Positions 42,256 to 51,538 of a DNA stretch of 64,000 nt are shown here, one piece after another. Position 1 is the stretch's first letter. Each line of letters begins with the position of its first letter. Both the position numbers and the translations under genes were made by a program. The notes below the pieces were generated by a model. That model saw only the letters and a list, made by a program, of their open reading frames with translations, made no database searches and was not told the origin of the DNA. Origin of the DNA: Mycolicibacterium wolinskyi (lineage in GTDB: Bacteria > Actinomycetota > Actinomycetes > Mycobacteriales > Mycobacteriaceae); contig NZ_LQQA01000033.1 of the NCBI RefSeq assembly GCF_002101965.1, positions 1 through 64,000 of the forward strand, given 5' to 3'.

Positions 42256-42331
42256 GGTTCCAAACTTAGCCGTCCCGAACGCGGGCCCGCACTCAATGGC
42301 AGGTGGTGGGGATTGGTATTTCACATGCAGT

Positions 42332-42348
42332 GATAGATGCTATCTATC
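42332..42348. promoter_or_regulatory. LysR operator candidate GATAGAT-GCT-ATCTATC
   Basis: A perfect 7+7 bp inverted repeat with a 3-bp centre between the divergent FdhF-like gene and lysR, 26 bases before the LysR ATG. It contains the T-N11-A layout of LysR boxes. It probably mediates autoregulation and control of fdhF/fdhD. Confidence 0.72.
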
Positions 42349-42373
42349 GAGCGACCGAGAGTGCAGGTGACCG

Positions 42374-43321
42374 ATGGCCAACGACGTGCTGCTGCAGCAC
42401 CTCGACTACCTGCTCGCGCTGGCGACCGAGCGGCATTTCGGGCGAGCGGCCGCACGGTGTCACGTGAGTCAGCCGACGCTGTCGGTGGCCATCCGCCGGC
42501 TGGAGCGCGAGTTGGGCATCGTCATCGTGCAGCGGGGACACCGCTTCGAGGGTTTCACCGAGGAGGGACGCCGGGTCGTGGCGTGGGCGCAGCGGATCGT
42601 CGCCGAACGCGACGACATGCTGGCCGACATCGACCGCATGCGGGGGCGGTTGACGGTTACCGCCCGACTGGGTGCGATTCCGACGGCCGTGCCCGCCAGT
42701 CCGTTCGTCACCGCGGAATTCCTTCAGCGCAACCCGGCCGCCTCGGTACGTATCGAGGCACTGTCGTCACGCGAAATCGCCAGGCGGCTGGCCGATTTCG
42801 AGATCGACGGCGGCCTGACGTATCTCGACGACGAAGCGCCTCCCGGCACGAAACTGGTCGAGATGTACCGGGAGCAATACGTTCTGGTGGCTCCGGCGGA
42901 TCATCCGCTGATGGGCGAGTCGAAGGTCGCGTGGTCGGATGCGGCGACGCTGGAGCTGTGCGTACTGACGCCGACGATGCGCAACCGCCGCATACTCGAC
43001 GCCAACATGGCCGCCGAAGGCGTCAACTTCCGGCCAGCGGTCGAGGCGGATTCGGTCGACGCGCTCTACGCGCATGTGGCGAATTCACAGCGCGCGACCA
43101 TCGCGTCGACCGCATGGCTGCCGCAGCTGGGCGTGCCACCGGGTTTCGTCGCACGGCCGATGGTCCAGCACGGCCCGCGCCCGGCGATCGGACTGGTCGT
43201 ACTCGACCGGGCGCCGGCGTCGATCGTGGCTGCCGCGCTCGTCGAGGTGGCCGCCGACATCGACCTCGGCGCCCGCATCGACGGCGTCTGGGCGCAGATG
43301 AGTGGCCGGGCAGGCCGGTGA
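42374..43321 (+). CDS. LysR-type transcriptional regulator
   Basis: A 315-residue LysR with N-terminal helix-turn-helix (LDYLLALATERHFGRAAARCHVSQPTLSVAIRRLERELGIVIVQR) and a C-terminal effector domain (LTVTARLGAIPTAVPASPFVTAEFLQRNP onward). It is divergent from the FdhF-like/fdhD operon and is its likely activator. Start ATG at 42374. Confidence 0.92.
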   Translation: MANDVLLQHLDYLLALATERHFGRAAARCHVSQPTLSVAIRRLERELGIVIVQRGHRFEGFTEEGRRVVAWAQRIVAERDDMLADIDRMRGRLTVTARLGAIPTAVPASPFVTAEFLQRNPAASVRIEALSSREIARRLADFEIDGGLTYLDDEAPPGTKLVEMYREQYVLVAPADHPLMGESKVAWSDAATLELCVLTPTMRNRRILDANMAAEGVNFRPAVEADSVDALYAHVANSQRATIASTAWLPQLGVPPGFVARPMVQHGPRPAIGLVVLDRAPASIVAAALVEVAADIDLGARIDGVWAQMSGRAGR

Positions 43322-43438
43322 CGGCGACCGACGGCACGCTCGGCCGCGCCGGCGTCGCACCGTGCCACAATCATCGTTCAGGACGGTGTCGGCGCCGCGC
43401 GTCGCCGATGCCGGTGGCTACCGGGGGAGAGGTGCTCC

Positions 43439-44122
43439 GTGAAATACGGAAACGGTTGGCGGCCGGCTCCGGTTGACTGGTCGTCGACGCGTGGCCGCAT
43501 TCTCCTCGCCGCCTCCGCGCTGTTCGCCCAACGCGGGTACTTCGGCACTTCGACCCGCGATATCGCCGAGGCCGTGCACATTCGACAGCCGTCGCTGTTT
43601 CACCATTTCGACGCCAAGCAGACGATCTTCCGGACACTGATCGAGCTCGATCTCGGACCGTCGATCGACCGGCTCTCAGAGCGCATCGGCGAGGATTCGA
43701 CGTGGGCCGAAAAGCTGCACCTGACCGCGGCACTCGACGTGCAGGACGCGCTTTCGCAGCCCTTCGATTCCCGCGGTCTGTACCAGGACGCCGTCCTGGC
43801 GCAGGAGGGATTCGACGACGAACGCGACGGCATCGAGCTTTTCCACCGGCTCGTCGAGAGTCTGATCATCGGCGGGCAACGCAGCGGGGAGTTCGTCGAA
43901 ATCGACCCGACCTTCTTTCAGCGTGCGCTCAACGGCGTGCTGTTCGAAACCATCAGGGAACAAGGTGGGCCCGACGGTCCGATCCGCCGGGGCCGCCCGC
44001 TCGACGCCGCCGACTTCCTGCTGCGCGCGGTGCTCGTCGATCCGGGGGTCTTGCCTGTGGTGCGGGAGACCACGAAACGACGGCTCGCCGACATGACGGC
44101 GCCGTCCCGCATGGCGCGCTGA
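43439..44122 (+). CDS. TetR-family transcriptional regulator
   Basis: A 227-residue TetR with helix-turn-helix RGYFGTSTRDIAEAVHIRQPSLFHHFDAKQTIFRTLIE and a C-terminal helical domain. GTG start. The following 170-bp gap carries two CTATCG-type palindromes just before a co-directional ABC transporter / gamma-glutamyltransferase operon, which it most likely represses. Confidence 0.9.
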   Translation: MKYGNGWRPAPVDWSSTRGRILLAASALFAQRGYFGTSTRDIAEAVHIRQPSLFHHFDAKQTIFRTLIELDLGPSIDRLSERIGEDSTWAEKLHLTAALDVQDALSQPFDSRGLYQDAVLAQEGFDDERDGIELFHRLVESLIIGGQRSGEFVEIDPTFFQRALNGVLFETIREQGGPDGPIRRGRPLDAADFLLRAVLVDPGVLPVVRETTKRRLADMTAPSRMAR

Positions 44123-44217
44123 CGGCCGCGCTCACGGCGTAGTCGCCGGGCGGCCCTCTGTCGGATCGGATTTTTCTCGGCCGACACATGAATTAACCCA
44201 TTCGGCACACAAGACGC

Positions 44218-44231
44218 CTATCGTTCGATAG
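44218..44231. promoter_or_regulatory. TetR operator candidate CTATCG-TT-CGATAG
   Basis: A 6+6 palindrome with a 2-base centre, 22 bp centre to centre from a second, longer copy. It lies about 65 bases upstream of the ABC binding-protein gene. Confidence 0.75.
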
Positions 44232-44238
44232 CCTCACG

Positions 44239-44254
44239 CCTATCGGTCGATAGG
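44239..44254. promoter_or_regulatory. TetR operator candidate CCTATCG-GT-CGATAGG
   Basis: A perfect 7+7 palindrome, the downstream member of the pair. The spacing of about two helical turns suits cooperative binding of two TetR dimers ahead of the amino-acid transporter operon. Confidence 0.78.
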
Positions 44255-44294
44255 CACCCCGTTCGCAGTTCCCGCCGCCCCACAGGAGGAACCC

Positions 44295-45140
44295 ATGAAG
44301 AAGATCACCATCGCCCTTGCCGCTGCCTGCCTGGCCGCGCTCGCGGGCTGTTCGTCGTCGGAGTCGGCCGCGCCTTCCGAGTCGGCCGGCCCGCCGAAGG
44401 TGCAGCCGCCGGCGATCCTGCAGGCCGGCACGCTCAAGGTGTGCGCGCCCAATGACGGAACCCCGCCCGGGGTGTATCACGACGAGACCGGGAACCTGGT
44501 GGGCAGCGAGGTGGACCTCGCGAACGCGCTGGCCGGGCAACTCGGGCTGAAGGCGGAGTTCGTCCAGTCCGGCTTCGCCGCCGTCATTCCGACCCTGCAG
44601 GGCAAGCAGTGCGACGTGATCATGGCGCAGCTCTACATCAAACCGGAGCGCGAAAAAGTCGTCGACTTCGTTCCGTATCTCTACTCGGGCACCGGGATCG
44701 CCGTCGCCGAAGATCAGGCGACCGACATCACCGGGATGAACGAGAGCCTCTGCGGCAAGAAGGTCATGGTTGCCGTCGGCACGACCGCCGAAGCGCTGTC
44801 CCTGGAACAGTCCGAAAAGTGCACGGCGGCAGGCAAAGAGCCGGTCGACATCAGCCGGAACAGCAACGCGGCGGTATCGCTGCAGCAGGTTCAGACCGGC
44901 CAGGTGGATGCCTTCCTGGATACTGCGGAAACCCTCGGCTACTACGAGACCAAGACCGGCGCCAAGATCCAGATGGCCGGCGAGCCGTTCGGCACGATCA
45001 AGATCGGTGCCGCGACGCTCAAGGGCAACACCGCCCTTCATGACGCGATCCAACAGGCGCTGACCGAACTGCAGAACAGCGGCGCCTATGACGAGATCCT
45101 TGCGCAGTGGGGTCAGACCGACCTGAGCATCCAGAAGTAA
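44295..45140 (+). CDS. Amino-acid ABC transporter solute-binding lipoprotein
   Basis: A 281-residue family-3 binding protein. It has a lipoprotein signal with lipobox ALAGC (Cys at about 19), a Ser/Pro-rich linker, then GTLKVCAPNDGTPPGVYHDETGNLVGSEVDLANALAGQLG, LQGKQCDVIMAQLYIKPERE and SVNQ-type late strands. Two further Cys pairs (Cys in LKVCAPN, GKQCDV, SLCGKK, EKCTAAG) may form disulfides outside the cell. ATG follows CAGGAGG. The operon continues with permease, ATPase and a gamma-glutamyltransferase, so the ligand may be a gamma-glutamyl compound. Confidence 0.92.
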   Translation: MKKITIALAAACLAALAGCSSSESAAPSESAGPPKVQPPAILQAGTLKVCAPNDGTPPGVYHDETGNLVGSEVDLANALAGQLGLKAEFVQSGFAAVIPTLQGKQCDVIMAQLYIKPEREKVVDFVPYLYSGTGIAVAEDQATDITGMNESLCGKKVMVAVGTTAEALSLEQSEKCTAAGKEPVDISRNSNAAVSLQQVQTGQVDAFLDTAETLGYYETKTGAKIQMAGEPFGTIKIGAATLKGNTALHDAIQQALTELQNSGAYDEILAQWGQTDLSIQK

Positions 45141-45155
45141 CCGGCAGGCAACACA

Positions 45156-45944
45156 GTGAATTTCGATTGGGATTTCTTCTGGAAGAGCCTGCTCACACCG
45201 AGTGAGCCCTTCCTGGACGGCCTGGTACTCACCATCGTCATCTCAGTGGTCGCCATGGTCTTGGCGACGGTGTTGGGACTCGTCATCGCGCTCATGAGGC
45301 GGTCTCATATCGCCGCGTTGCGGTGGTTCGCCGGCTTTTACATCTGGGTCATCCGCGGCACGCCGTTGCTCGTCCAGCTGGTGGTGATCTACACCGGCCT
45401 GGCCGCCGTGGGCCTCTACGAGTTCCATGACGTCAGCTTCGTCGGTATCTCGGTGAAGGCCGCCGTCCAAGCCGCCATCGTCGGGTTGATGATCCACGAA
45501 AGTGCCTACATCGCCGAAATCGTCCGTGCGGGCCTGGATTCGGTGCCCAAGGGTCAGTTCGAGGCGGCAGCCTCGCTGGGTATGCGCCCCAGCAAGGTGA
45601 TGCGGTGGATCATCGTCCCGCAATCGCTGCGGGTCATGGTCCCGCCCCTCGGGAACACATTCAACGGTTTGATGAAGACGACGTCGGTGTTGAGCGTGAT
45701 CGGTGTCAGTGAGCTCTTCCTGGTCACACAGTCGATCAGCTCGGCGACGTTCTTCACCTTCGAGATCTTCATGGTGGCGGCGATCTACTACCTGGCACTG
45801 ACGACGATCTGGACGTTCATCCAGGCCGCCATCGAGAACCGGTTGGCGCGCCAGCTGGGGATCGACCAGCCGGTGCGCATCACACAGCGATTGCTCGGCG
45901 GGCGAAAAGGCAGCAATGCAGCGACATTACAGCCACAGGCGTGA
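45156..45944 (+). CDS. Polar amino-acid ABC transporter permease
   Basis: A 262-residue HisMQ-type permease with several hydrophobic helices and the coupling loop QFEAAASLGMRPSKVMRWIIVPQSLRVMVPP. Only one permease gene is present, so it probably works as a homodimer. GTG start at 45156, 15 bases after the binding-protein gene. Confidence 0.92.
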   Translation: MNFDWDFFWKSLLTPSEPFLDGLVLTIVISVVAMVLATVLGLVIALMRRSHIAALRWFAGFYIWVIRGTPLLVQLVVIYTGLAAVGLYEFHDVSFVGISVKAAVQAAIVGLMIHESAYIAEIVRAGLDSVPKGQFEAAASLGMRPSKVMRWIIVPQSLRVMVPPLGNTFNGLMKTTSVLSVIGVSELFLVTQSISSATFFTFEIFMVAAIYYLALTTIWTFIQAAIENRLARQLGIDQPVRITQRLLGGRKGSNAATLQPQA

Positions 45945-45951
45945 GGCGGGA

Positions 45952-46737
45952 ATGAGTACTCAGATGAGTTCGACGGTCGAACAGCCCATCGTGCAGGTGC
46001 GCGACGCATGCTGCACCCTAGGGGGACGGCGCGTCCTCGACAACGTGTCGCTCGACGTGATGCGCGGCCAGGTCGTGGTTCTGATCGGCCCCTCCGGAGC
46101 CGGAAAGACCACGCTGCTGCGGTCGCTCAATCACTTGGAGGAACTCGACAGCGGCGAGATTCTCATCGCCGGTGTACCGATCGGCCACCGCGGCCTGACC
46201 AACCGGAAGCGGGTCGGCACGGCCGAGCTCGCCCGGCGCCGGCGCGAAATCGGTTTCGTCTTTCAGCATTTCAACCTCTTTCCGCACATGACAGCGGCCG
46301 AGAACGTCTGGAATGCGCCCGTGCGGGTGCTCGGCACCCCCAAGGACAAGGCGCTGCAGGACGCCATCGAGTTGCTTGATCGCGTCGGTCTCGCGCACAA
46401 GGCGGATGCACGCCCGAGCCAGTTGTCCGGAGGCCAGCAGCAGCGCGTCGCGATCGCCCGCGCGCTCGCGATGCGCCCGAAGGTGATGCTGTTCGACGAG
46501 CCGACGAGTGCGCTGGACGTCGAGATGGTCGGCGAAGTGCTCGCCGTGATGCGCGAATTGGCGAAAGAACACATGACGATGGTTCTGGTGACCCACGAGA
46601 TGCGCTTCGCGCGCGACGTGGCCGACCGGATCGTGGTCATGGACAACGGCCGCATCATCGAGGACGCCTCGCCTGAGCTCATTTTCAGCAACCCCAGCAG
46701 CGACCGAACGAGGGCATTTCTCTCCACGTTTCACTGA
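45952..46737 (+). CDS. Polar amino-acid ABC transporter ATP-binding protein
   Basis: A 261-residue ABC ATPase: Walker A GPSGAGKTTLLR, HFNLFPHMTAAENVWNAP, signature LSGGQQQRVAIARAL, Walker B VMLFDEPTSALD and switch His in VLVTHEMRFARD. An insert around residues 78-90 (GHRGLTNRKRVGTAELARRRR) lengthens the segment before the Q-loop. The ATG at 45952 begins 8 bases after the permease stop. Partner of the preceding two genes. Confidence 0.93.
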   Translation: MSTQMSSTVEQPIVQVRDACCTLGGRRVLDNVSLDVMRGQVVVLIGPSGAGKTTLLRSLNHLEELDSGEILIAGVPIGHRGLTNRKRVGTAELARRRREIGFVFQHFNLFPHMTAAENVWNAPVRVLGTPKDKALQDAIELLDRVGLAHKADARPSQLSGGQQQRVAIARALAMRPKVMLFDEPTSALDVEMVGEVLAVMRELAKEHMTMVLVTHEMRFARDVADRIVVMDNGRIIEDASPELIFSNPSSDRTRAFLSTFH

Positions 46738-46848
46738 CGAGTCCAGCAGCGGGCGCCAGCAGCGCCGAACCGAGGTCCTCACGACGTCCGGCAGTTGCCG
46801 GACCCCACCGGCTGTCCCTTGCGACCAGCCATGAAGGAGAAGTCCATC

Positions 46849-48453
46849 GTGCCGTCATCAACGAATCCGATGTCGTTCACCGGTGCACTCGCCACGCCGC
46901 ACGCACTGGCCACCGACGCCGGGATGCGGGCAATAGCGCAGGGCGGCAATGCGATCGACGCCGCCATCACCGCGGCCGCGGTACTCACCGTGGTGTACCC
47001 GCACAACGTTGCGCTGGGCGGAGACCTCATCGCGCTGGTGCGTACCCCCGACGGTGCGGTGCGCTGCATCAACGCCTCGGGGTGGTCCGGCGCGGCAGCC
47101 GACGCCGCGGCGATGCGTGCCCAACACGGAACCTGGCTACCCGCACGGGGTGCCGACGCCGTGACGGTCCCCGGAGCGGTGCGCGGTTGGCAGGCGCTGC
47201 GCAAGCTGGGCAGCCAACTCGCCTGGGAACGCACCCTCGCACCCGCACAGCACTATGCCGAACACGGCGTTGCCGTTGCGCCGTCGCTGACCGCGCACAT
47301 CAACCACCCCGAGAACGTCGATCTGTTCGGCACCGCAGATTTCGACCGCGTCTTCCGGCCGGCAGGTAAGCCGCTGCGCACCGGTGAGACCTTCCGGCAA
47401 CCCGCCCTGGCCGAGACACTGGCGCAATTGAGCGTGTCCGGCCCGGATGGTTTCTATACGGGCGCCCTCGGCGAACGGATGGTCCACTACCTGCGGGCGC
47501 ACGGATCGTGTCTGACCGGTGCGGATTTCGCGGATTTCGAACCCGACATCACCGATCCGATCGCGATGAGCTTCCGCGGACTCACCGTGCTGACGAGCCC
47601 ACCGAACTCGCACGGGTTTATTCTCCTGCGTGCGCTGCACGCAATCGACAAGCTCGGCCTGACCGACCCCCTCGGGGCCGGACTGGGTACGCTCATGCAG
47701 ATCTTCCGGCGTGGAAACCAGCTCCGCACAAGTGATCTGGCCGATCCGCGATGCGTCGACGTCGATGTCGAGCGGCTTCTGACGGTTGGGCCCGACGTGG
47801 TTGAGGCCGAGGTCGAGGCGGAACATGATCGCGCGCTCGTGCCGTACGGCGACACCGTGGGCATCGCCGCGGCGGACAGCGATGGGTATGCCGTCTCGTT
47901 GATCCAGAGCGTGTATCACGCCTTCGGCTCCGGGCTGATCGACCCCGACACCGGCGTGCTGTTCCACAATCGCGGGACGAGCTTCTCCCTGGATCCGGCG
48001 TCCCCCAACGTGCTCGCGCCCCGTAAACGACCGGTGCACACGCTGATGCCGGCGATGACGACACACGAGGGCAAAGTGCGCCACGTGCTTGCGACGATGG
48101 GCGGGCAGGGCCAGCCCCAGATCCTCGCGCAACTGCTGCTGCGCGCGCTGGCAGGCGAGAACGTCGAGTCGGCCGTGTCGGCACCGCGAGCGATCGTCGG
48201 ATTGCAACACGAGGGAACCACGCGCGACACCGTGAGCTGGGAGGCCGATCTGTCCGGCTCCGCGCGGGAAGCGTTGACCCGCGGCGGCTTACCGGACATG
48301 GAGATGGCCCCGCACTCGGAGAGCCTGGGCCAGGCCAACCTCATCTCCATCGGCGCCGAAGGCGCGATGACCGCGGCCTCGGACCCACGTTCTGATGGAG
48401 CCGCCGTCGTCGCGAACTATCCGCGGCACCGCTGGGAGCAGGTGCAGAGGTAA
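46849..48453 (+). CDS. ggt: Gamma-glutamyltransferase / acylase family N-terminal nucleophile hydrolase
   Basis: A protein of about 534 residues of the gamma-glutamyltranspeptidase fold: ATDAGMRAIAQGGNAIDAAITAAAVLTVVYPHNVALGGD, the likely autocatalytic Thr in PYGDTVGIAAADSDGYAVSLIQSVYH, and a late GGQGQPQ loop. No signal peptide is seen, so unlike most GGTs it is probably cytoplasmic, acting after import by the preceding ABC system. GTG at 46849 is favoured by AAGGAGAAG seven bases upstream; an ATG at 46831 is an alternative. The usual HTTHF motif is not conserved, so activity on another amide cannot be excluded. Confidence 0.85.
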   Translation: MPSSTNPMSFTGALATPHALATDAGMRAIAQGGNAIDAAITAAAVLTVVYPHNVALGGDLIALVRTPDGAVRCINASGWSGAAADAAAMRAQHGTWLPARGADAVTVPGAVRGWQALRKLGSQLAWERTLAPAQHYAEHGVAVAPSLTAHINHPENVDLFGTADFDRVFRPAGKPLRTGETFRQPALAETLAQLSVSGPDGFYTGALGERMVHYLRAHGSCLTGADFADFEPDITDPIAMSFRGLTVLTSPPNSHGFILLRALHAIDKLGLTDPLGAGLGTLMQIFRRGNQLRTSDLADPRCVDVDVERLLTVGPDVVEAEVEAEHDRALVPYGDTVGIAAADSDGYAVSLIQSVYHAFGSGLIDPDTGVLFHNRGTSFSLDPASPNVLAPRKRPVHTLMPAMTTHEGKVRHVLATMGGQGQPQILAQLLLRALAGENVESAVSAPRAIVGLQHEGTTRDTVSWEADLSGSAREALTRGGLPDMEMAPHSESLGQANLISIGAEGAMTAASDPRSDGAAVVANYPRHRWEQVQR

Positions 48454-48528
48454 CCGAGCGCGTAATCGAGAAAGGAGTCGGTCATCGTTCTGAAATCGGT
48501 TTCCCGCCAGCGTCATCTGCGACTGTGG

Positions 48529-49164
48529 TTGATGATGACGTTGACGTTCGTGACCGGTGCGCTCGATGCCGTCGGCTACCTCGGCCTCGACCGCATCTTC
48601 ACCGGAAACATGACCGGCAACATCGTGATCCTCGGTATGGGCGTGGCGGCGGAAGACGATCTTCCGGTCGTCGGGCCTCTGCTCGCGCTCGGTGCATACG
48701 TCGCGGGAGCGGCACTCGCGGGCCGCATCCTGCGCGAGTACTCCGGCGTGTGGCCGCCGGCCGTCACCAAGATCCTGCTCGGCAGCGCGGGAATCCTCAC
48801 CGCGGTCGGGGTGGCGATGGCAGTCTGGGATATCGCGGGCGCCGGGCCCGGTGGCATCGTGTGCGCGGGCACCATCGCACTGTTGATGGGCGCGCAGGCG
48901 GCGACCGCGCGGGTACTCGCGGTCACCGACATGACGACAGTGGTTGTCACGTCGACGATTACGGCGTACGCGAGCGAAACGCTCTTCATGCCCGGGTGGG
49001 CCTGGCTGAAACATCGGCGGCTCTGGGCGATCCTGGCGATCTTCGCCGGCGCGCTAACGGGCGCCTTGATGATGAAGATCCACATCAGCATCCCGGTGTT
49101 CACCGCGGCCGCAGCCACGGCTGCCGTCGCGGTGATCGGACACCACGGTTGGCTACAGGACTGA
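48529..49164 (+). CDS. DUF1275 (YoaK-like) membrane protein, start uncertain
   Basis: A membrane protein of at least 211 residues with about six helices and the DUF1275 opening MMTLTFVTGALDAVGYLGLDRIFTGNMTGNIVILG. Family function is unknown. The frame continues upstream as LKSVSRQRHLRLW and meets a good ribosome site (AAAGGAG, 48471-48477), but the codon at the expected place, 48484, is ATC, not ATG. The conservative start used here is TTG at 48529; a start at 48484 or CTG at 48490 would add 13-15 residues. It follows the ggt gene by 75 bases and may be its exporter or sensor partner. Confidence 0.78.
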   Translation: MMMTLTFVTGALDAVGYLGLDRIFTGNMTGNIVILGMGVAAEDDLPVVGPLLALGAYVAGAALAGRILREYSGVWPPAVTKILLGSAGILTAVGVAMAVWDIAGAGPGGIVCAGTIALLMGAQAATARVLAVTDMTTVVVTSTITAYASETLFMPGWAWLKHRRLWAILAIFAGALTGALMMKIHISIPVFTAAAATAAVAVIGHHGWLQD

Positions 49165-49288
49165 GCGTGGACCTCGTGACGATCCTTGTGTGGACACACT
49201 AGATCTCAGCATTGATGCAGCCGTAACAAGTTTGCCATCGAAGGTTCCTAGAGTTGGCCGGTCAAGCACACGTGGTGATAGGAGCCCC

Positions 49289-51466
49289 ATGAGCGGAAAC
49301 GCGGTCCGTTTGCAGGCGATCAATAGTGTCGAGGCTTACGTGCCACCGGCCATTAGTTTCGACCCCGCTGAGGCACCCGGCGAGATCTTCGGTGCCAATG
49401 TCTTCACCAAAGCCGAGATGCAGGCGCGACTGCCCAAGTCGGTGTTCAAGTCCGTGGTTGCGACCATCGAGAAGGGCGCCAAGCTCGACATCGCGGTAGC
49501 CGACGCGGTCGCGGCAGCGATGAAAGATTGGGCGCTGGAGAAGGGCGCCACTCACTACGCGCACGTGTTCTATCCGATGACCGGCCTGACCGCAGAGAAA
49601 CACGACAGCTTTCTGGAGCCCGTCGCCGACGGCCAGACCCTGGCCGAGTTCGCCGGAAAAACGCTGATCCAAGGCGAGCCCGACGCATCGAGCTTTCCTT
49701 CGGGCGGGTTGCGTAGCACTTTCGAGGCCCGTGGATACACCGGTTGGGATGTGACCAGCCCGGCCTACATCCTGGAGAATCCGAACGGTAATACGCTTTG
49801 TATTCCAACGGTTTTCGTGTCTATGACCGGTGAGGCGCTGGACTACAAGACGCCGCTGCTGCGCAGCCAGCAGGCGATGGGCGTGCACGCAGAGCGCATC
49901 CTCACCCTGTTCGGCCACGACAAGCTGGAGAAGGTGGTTTCGTTCTGCGGACCCGAGCAGGAGTATTTCCTTGTCGATCGGCACTTCTTCCTCGCCCGGC
50001 CGGACCTGATCAACGCCGGACGCACGTTGTTCGGCGCGAAGCCGCCCAAAGGTCAGGAGTTCGACGACCACTACTTCGGTGCGGTACCCGAGCGGGTTCT
50101 GGGGTTCATGATGGACACCGAGCGGGAGTTGTTCAAGCTTGGTATCCCCGCCAAGACCCGCCACAACGAGGTGGCGCCCGGCCAGTTCGAGATCGCGCCG
50201 ATGTTCGAGCGCGCTAACCTGGCGTCAGATCACCAGCAGTTGCTGATGACGACGTTCAAGACCATCGCGAAAAAGCATGGCATGGAATGTCTCTTCCACG
50301 AGAAACCGTTTGCCGGGGTCAATGGCTCGGGGAAGCACGTGAATTTCTCGGTGGGCAATGCCGAATTGGGCAGCCTGCTGGTGCCAGGCGACACCCCGCA
50401 CGAGAATGCTCAGTTCCTCGTGTTCTGCGCCGCCATCATCCGCGCCGTGCACAAATACGGCGGGCTGCTGCGGGTTTCCGTCGCCTCGGCGACCAATGAC
50501 CACCGCCTCGGCGCCAACGAGGCGCCGCCTGCGATCATCTCGATATTCCTCGGCGATCAGCTCGCCGACGTCTTCGAACAGATCGCCAAGGGCGCTGCGA
50601 CGTCGTCCAAAGGTAAGGGCGTCATGCACATCGGCGTCGACACCCTGCCGCCGCTGCCGACCGACCCCGGTGACCGTAACCGCACGAGTCCGTTCGCGTT
50701 CACCGGCAACCGATTCGAGTTCCGCGCGCCCGGCTCCGGCCAGACCGTCGCGGTGCCCATGATCATCCTCAACACGATCATGGCCGACTCGTTCGACTAC
50801 ATGGCCACGGCGCTGGAGAAGGCAGTCGCGGGCGGTGATGACTTTGACTCGGCGGTGCAGAAGCTGCTGACCGAGGTCATCACCGAGCATGGCGCGGTCG
50901 TGTTCAACGGCGACGGCTACTCGGAGAATTGGCAGGTCGAAGCCGAGGCGCGGGGGCTGCCGAACCTCAAGACCACCCTTGACGCGATTCCGGAGCTGAT
51001 CAAGCCCGAGGCGGTCGAGGTGTTCGAGCGCTACGGCGTCTTCAACGAGCGTGAGCTGCACAGTCGCTATGAAGTGAGGCTCGAGCAGTACGCGCTCACC
51101 ATCGGGGTCGAGGCGAAGCTGGCGCTGGAACTTGGGTCGACGGTAGTGTTGCCGGCGGCGGTGCGCTACCAGACCGAGCTCGCACAGAATGTCGCCACCA
51201 TGAAGGCCGCCGGCATTGAGCCGAACATGTCACTGCTGGAAGCGGTTTCGGTGCCCATCGCCGATCTGTCGGCGGCGCTCGCCGGCTTGAAGGCGGCACT
51301 TGACGATCACTCGGCGGAGTCGGCGTTCGACGAAGCGGTACACGCGCGCGACGCGCTACTGCCTGCGATGGACGCCGTTCGCACTGCCTCCGACGTGCTG
51401 GAAGGGCTGGTTGCCGACGATCTTTGGCCCCTACCGACCTATCAGGAGATGCTCTACATCCTCTGA
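49289..51466 (+). CDS. glnN: Glutamine synthetase type III
   Basis: A 725-residue GSIII, which makes glutamine from glutamate, ammonia and ATP. It is much longer than GSI (about 470): N-terminal FGANVFTKAEMQARLPKSVFK, THYAHVFYPMTGLTAEKHDSF, SGGLRSTFEARGYTGWD, the catalytic FCGPEQEYFLVDR, HEKPFAGVNGSGKHVNFS and LLRVSVASATNDHRLGANEAPPAI. The ATG at 49289 follows GATAGGAG. No adenylylation Tyr site of GSI type was recognised. Position after a gamma-glutamyl uptake operon suggests reuse of released glutamate or ammonia. Confidence 0.93.
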   Translation: MSGNAVRLQAINSVEAYVPPAISFDPAEAPGEIFGANVFTKAEMQARLPKSVFKSVVATIEKGAKLDIAVADAVAAAMKDWALEKGATHYAHVFYPMTGLTAEKHDSFLEPVADGQTLAEFAGKTLIQGEPDASSFPSGGLRSTFEARGYTGWDVTSPAYILENPNGNTLCIPTVFVSMTGEALDYKTPLLRSQQAMGVHAERILTLFGHDKLEKVVSFCGPEQEYFLVDRHFFLARPDLINAGRTLFGAKPPKGQEFDDHYFGAVPERVLGFMMDTERELFKLGIPAKTRHNEVAPGQFEIAPMFERANLASDHQQLLMTTFKTIAKKHGMECLFHEKPFAGVNGSGKHVNFSVGNAELGSLLVPGDTPHENAQFLVFCAAIIRAVHKYGGLLRVSVASATNDHRLGANEAPPAIISIFLGDQLADVFEQIAKGAATSSKGKGVMHIGVDTLPPLPTDPGDRNRTSPFAFTGNRFEFRAPGSGQTVAVPMIILNTIMADSFDYMATALEKAVAGGDDFDSAVQKLLTEVITEHGAVVFNGDGYSENWQVEAEARGLPNLKTTLDAIPELIKPEAVEVFERYGVFNERELHSRYEVRLEQYALTIGVEAKLALELGSTVVLPAAVRYQTELAQNVATMKAAGIEPNMSLLEAVSVPIADLSAALAGLKAALDDHSAESAFDEAVHARDALLPAMDAVRTASDVLEGLVADDLWPLPTYQEMLYIL

Positions 51467-51474
51467 GGAAGACG

Positions 51475-51538
51475 TCGCCGAGTGTGGGGGTTGGAGTCCA
51501 TGTGGACCCCTGGTAACCGCAGCCCCCACGCTCGGCGA
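51475..51538. terminator. Long double hairpin after GSIII
   Basis: TCGCCGAGTGTGGGGGTT (51475-51492) pairs with AGCCCCCACGCTCGGCGA (51521-51538) over 18 positions, with two G-T type mismatches. The enclosed sequence is itself palindromic (GGAGTCCA near 51494, TGGACCCC near 51503). It begins 9 bases after the glutamine synthetase stop and looks like a strong transcription terminator. Confidence 0.8.
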
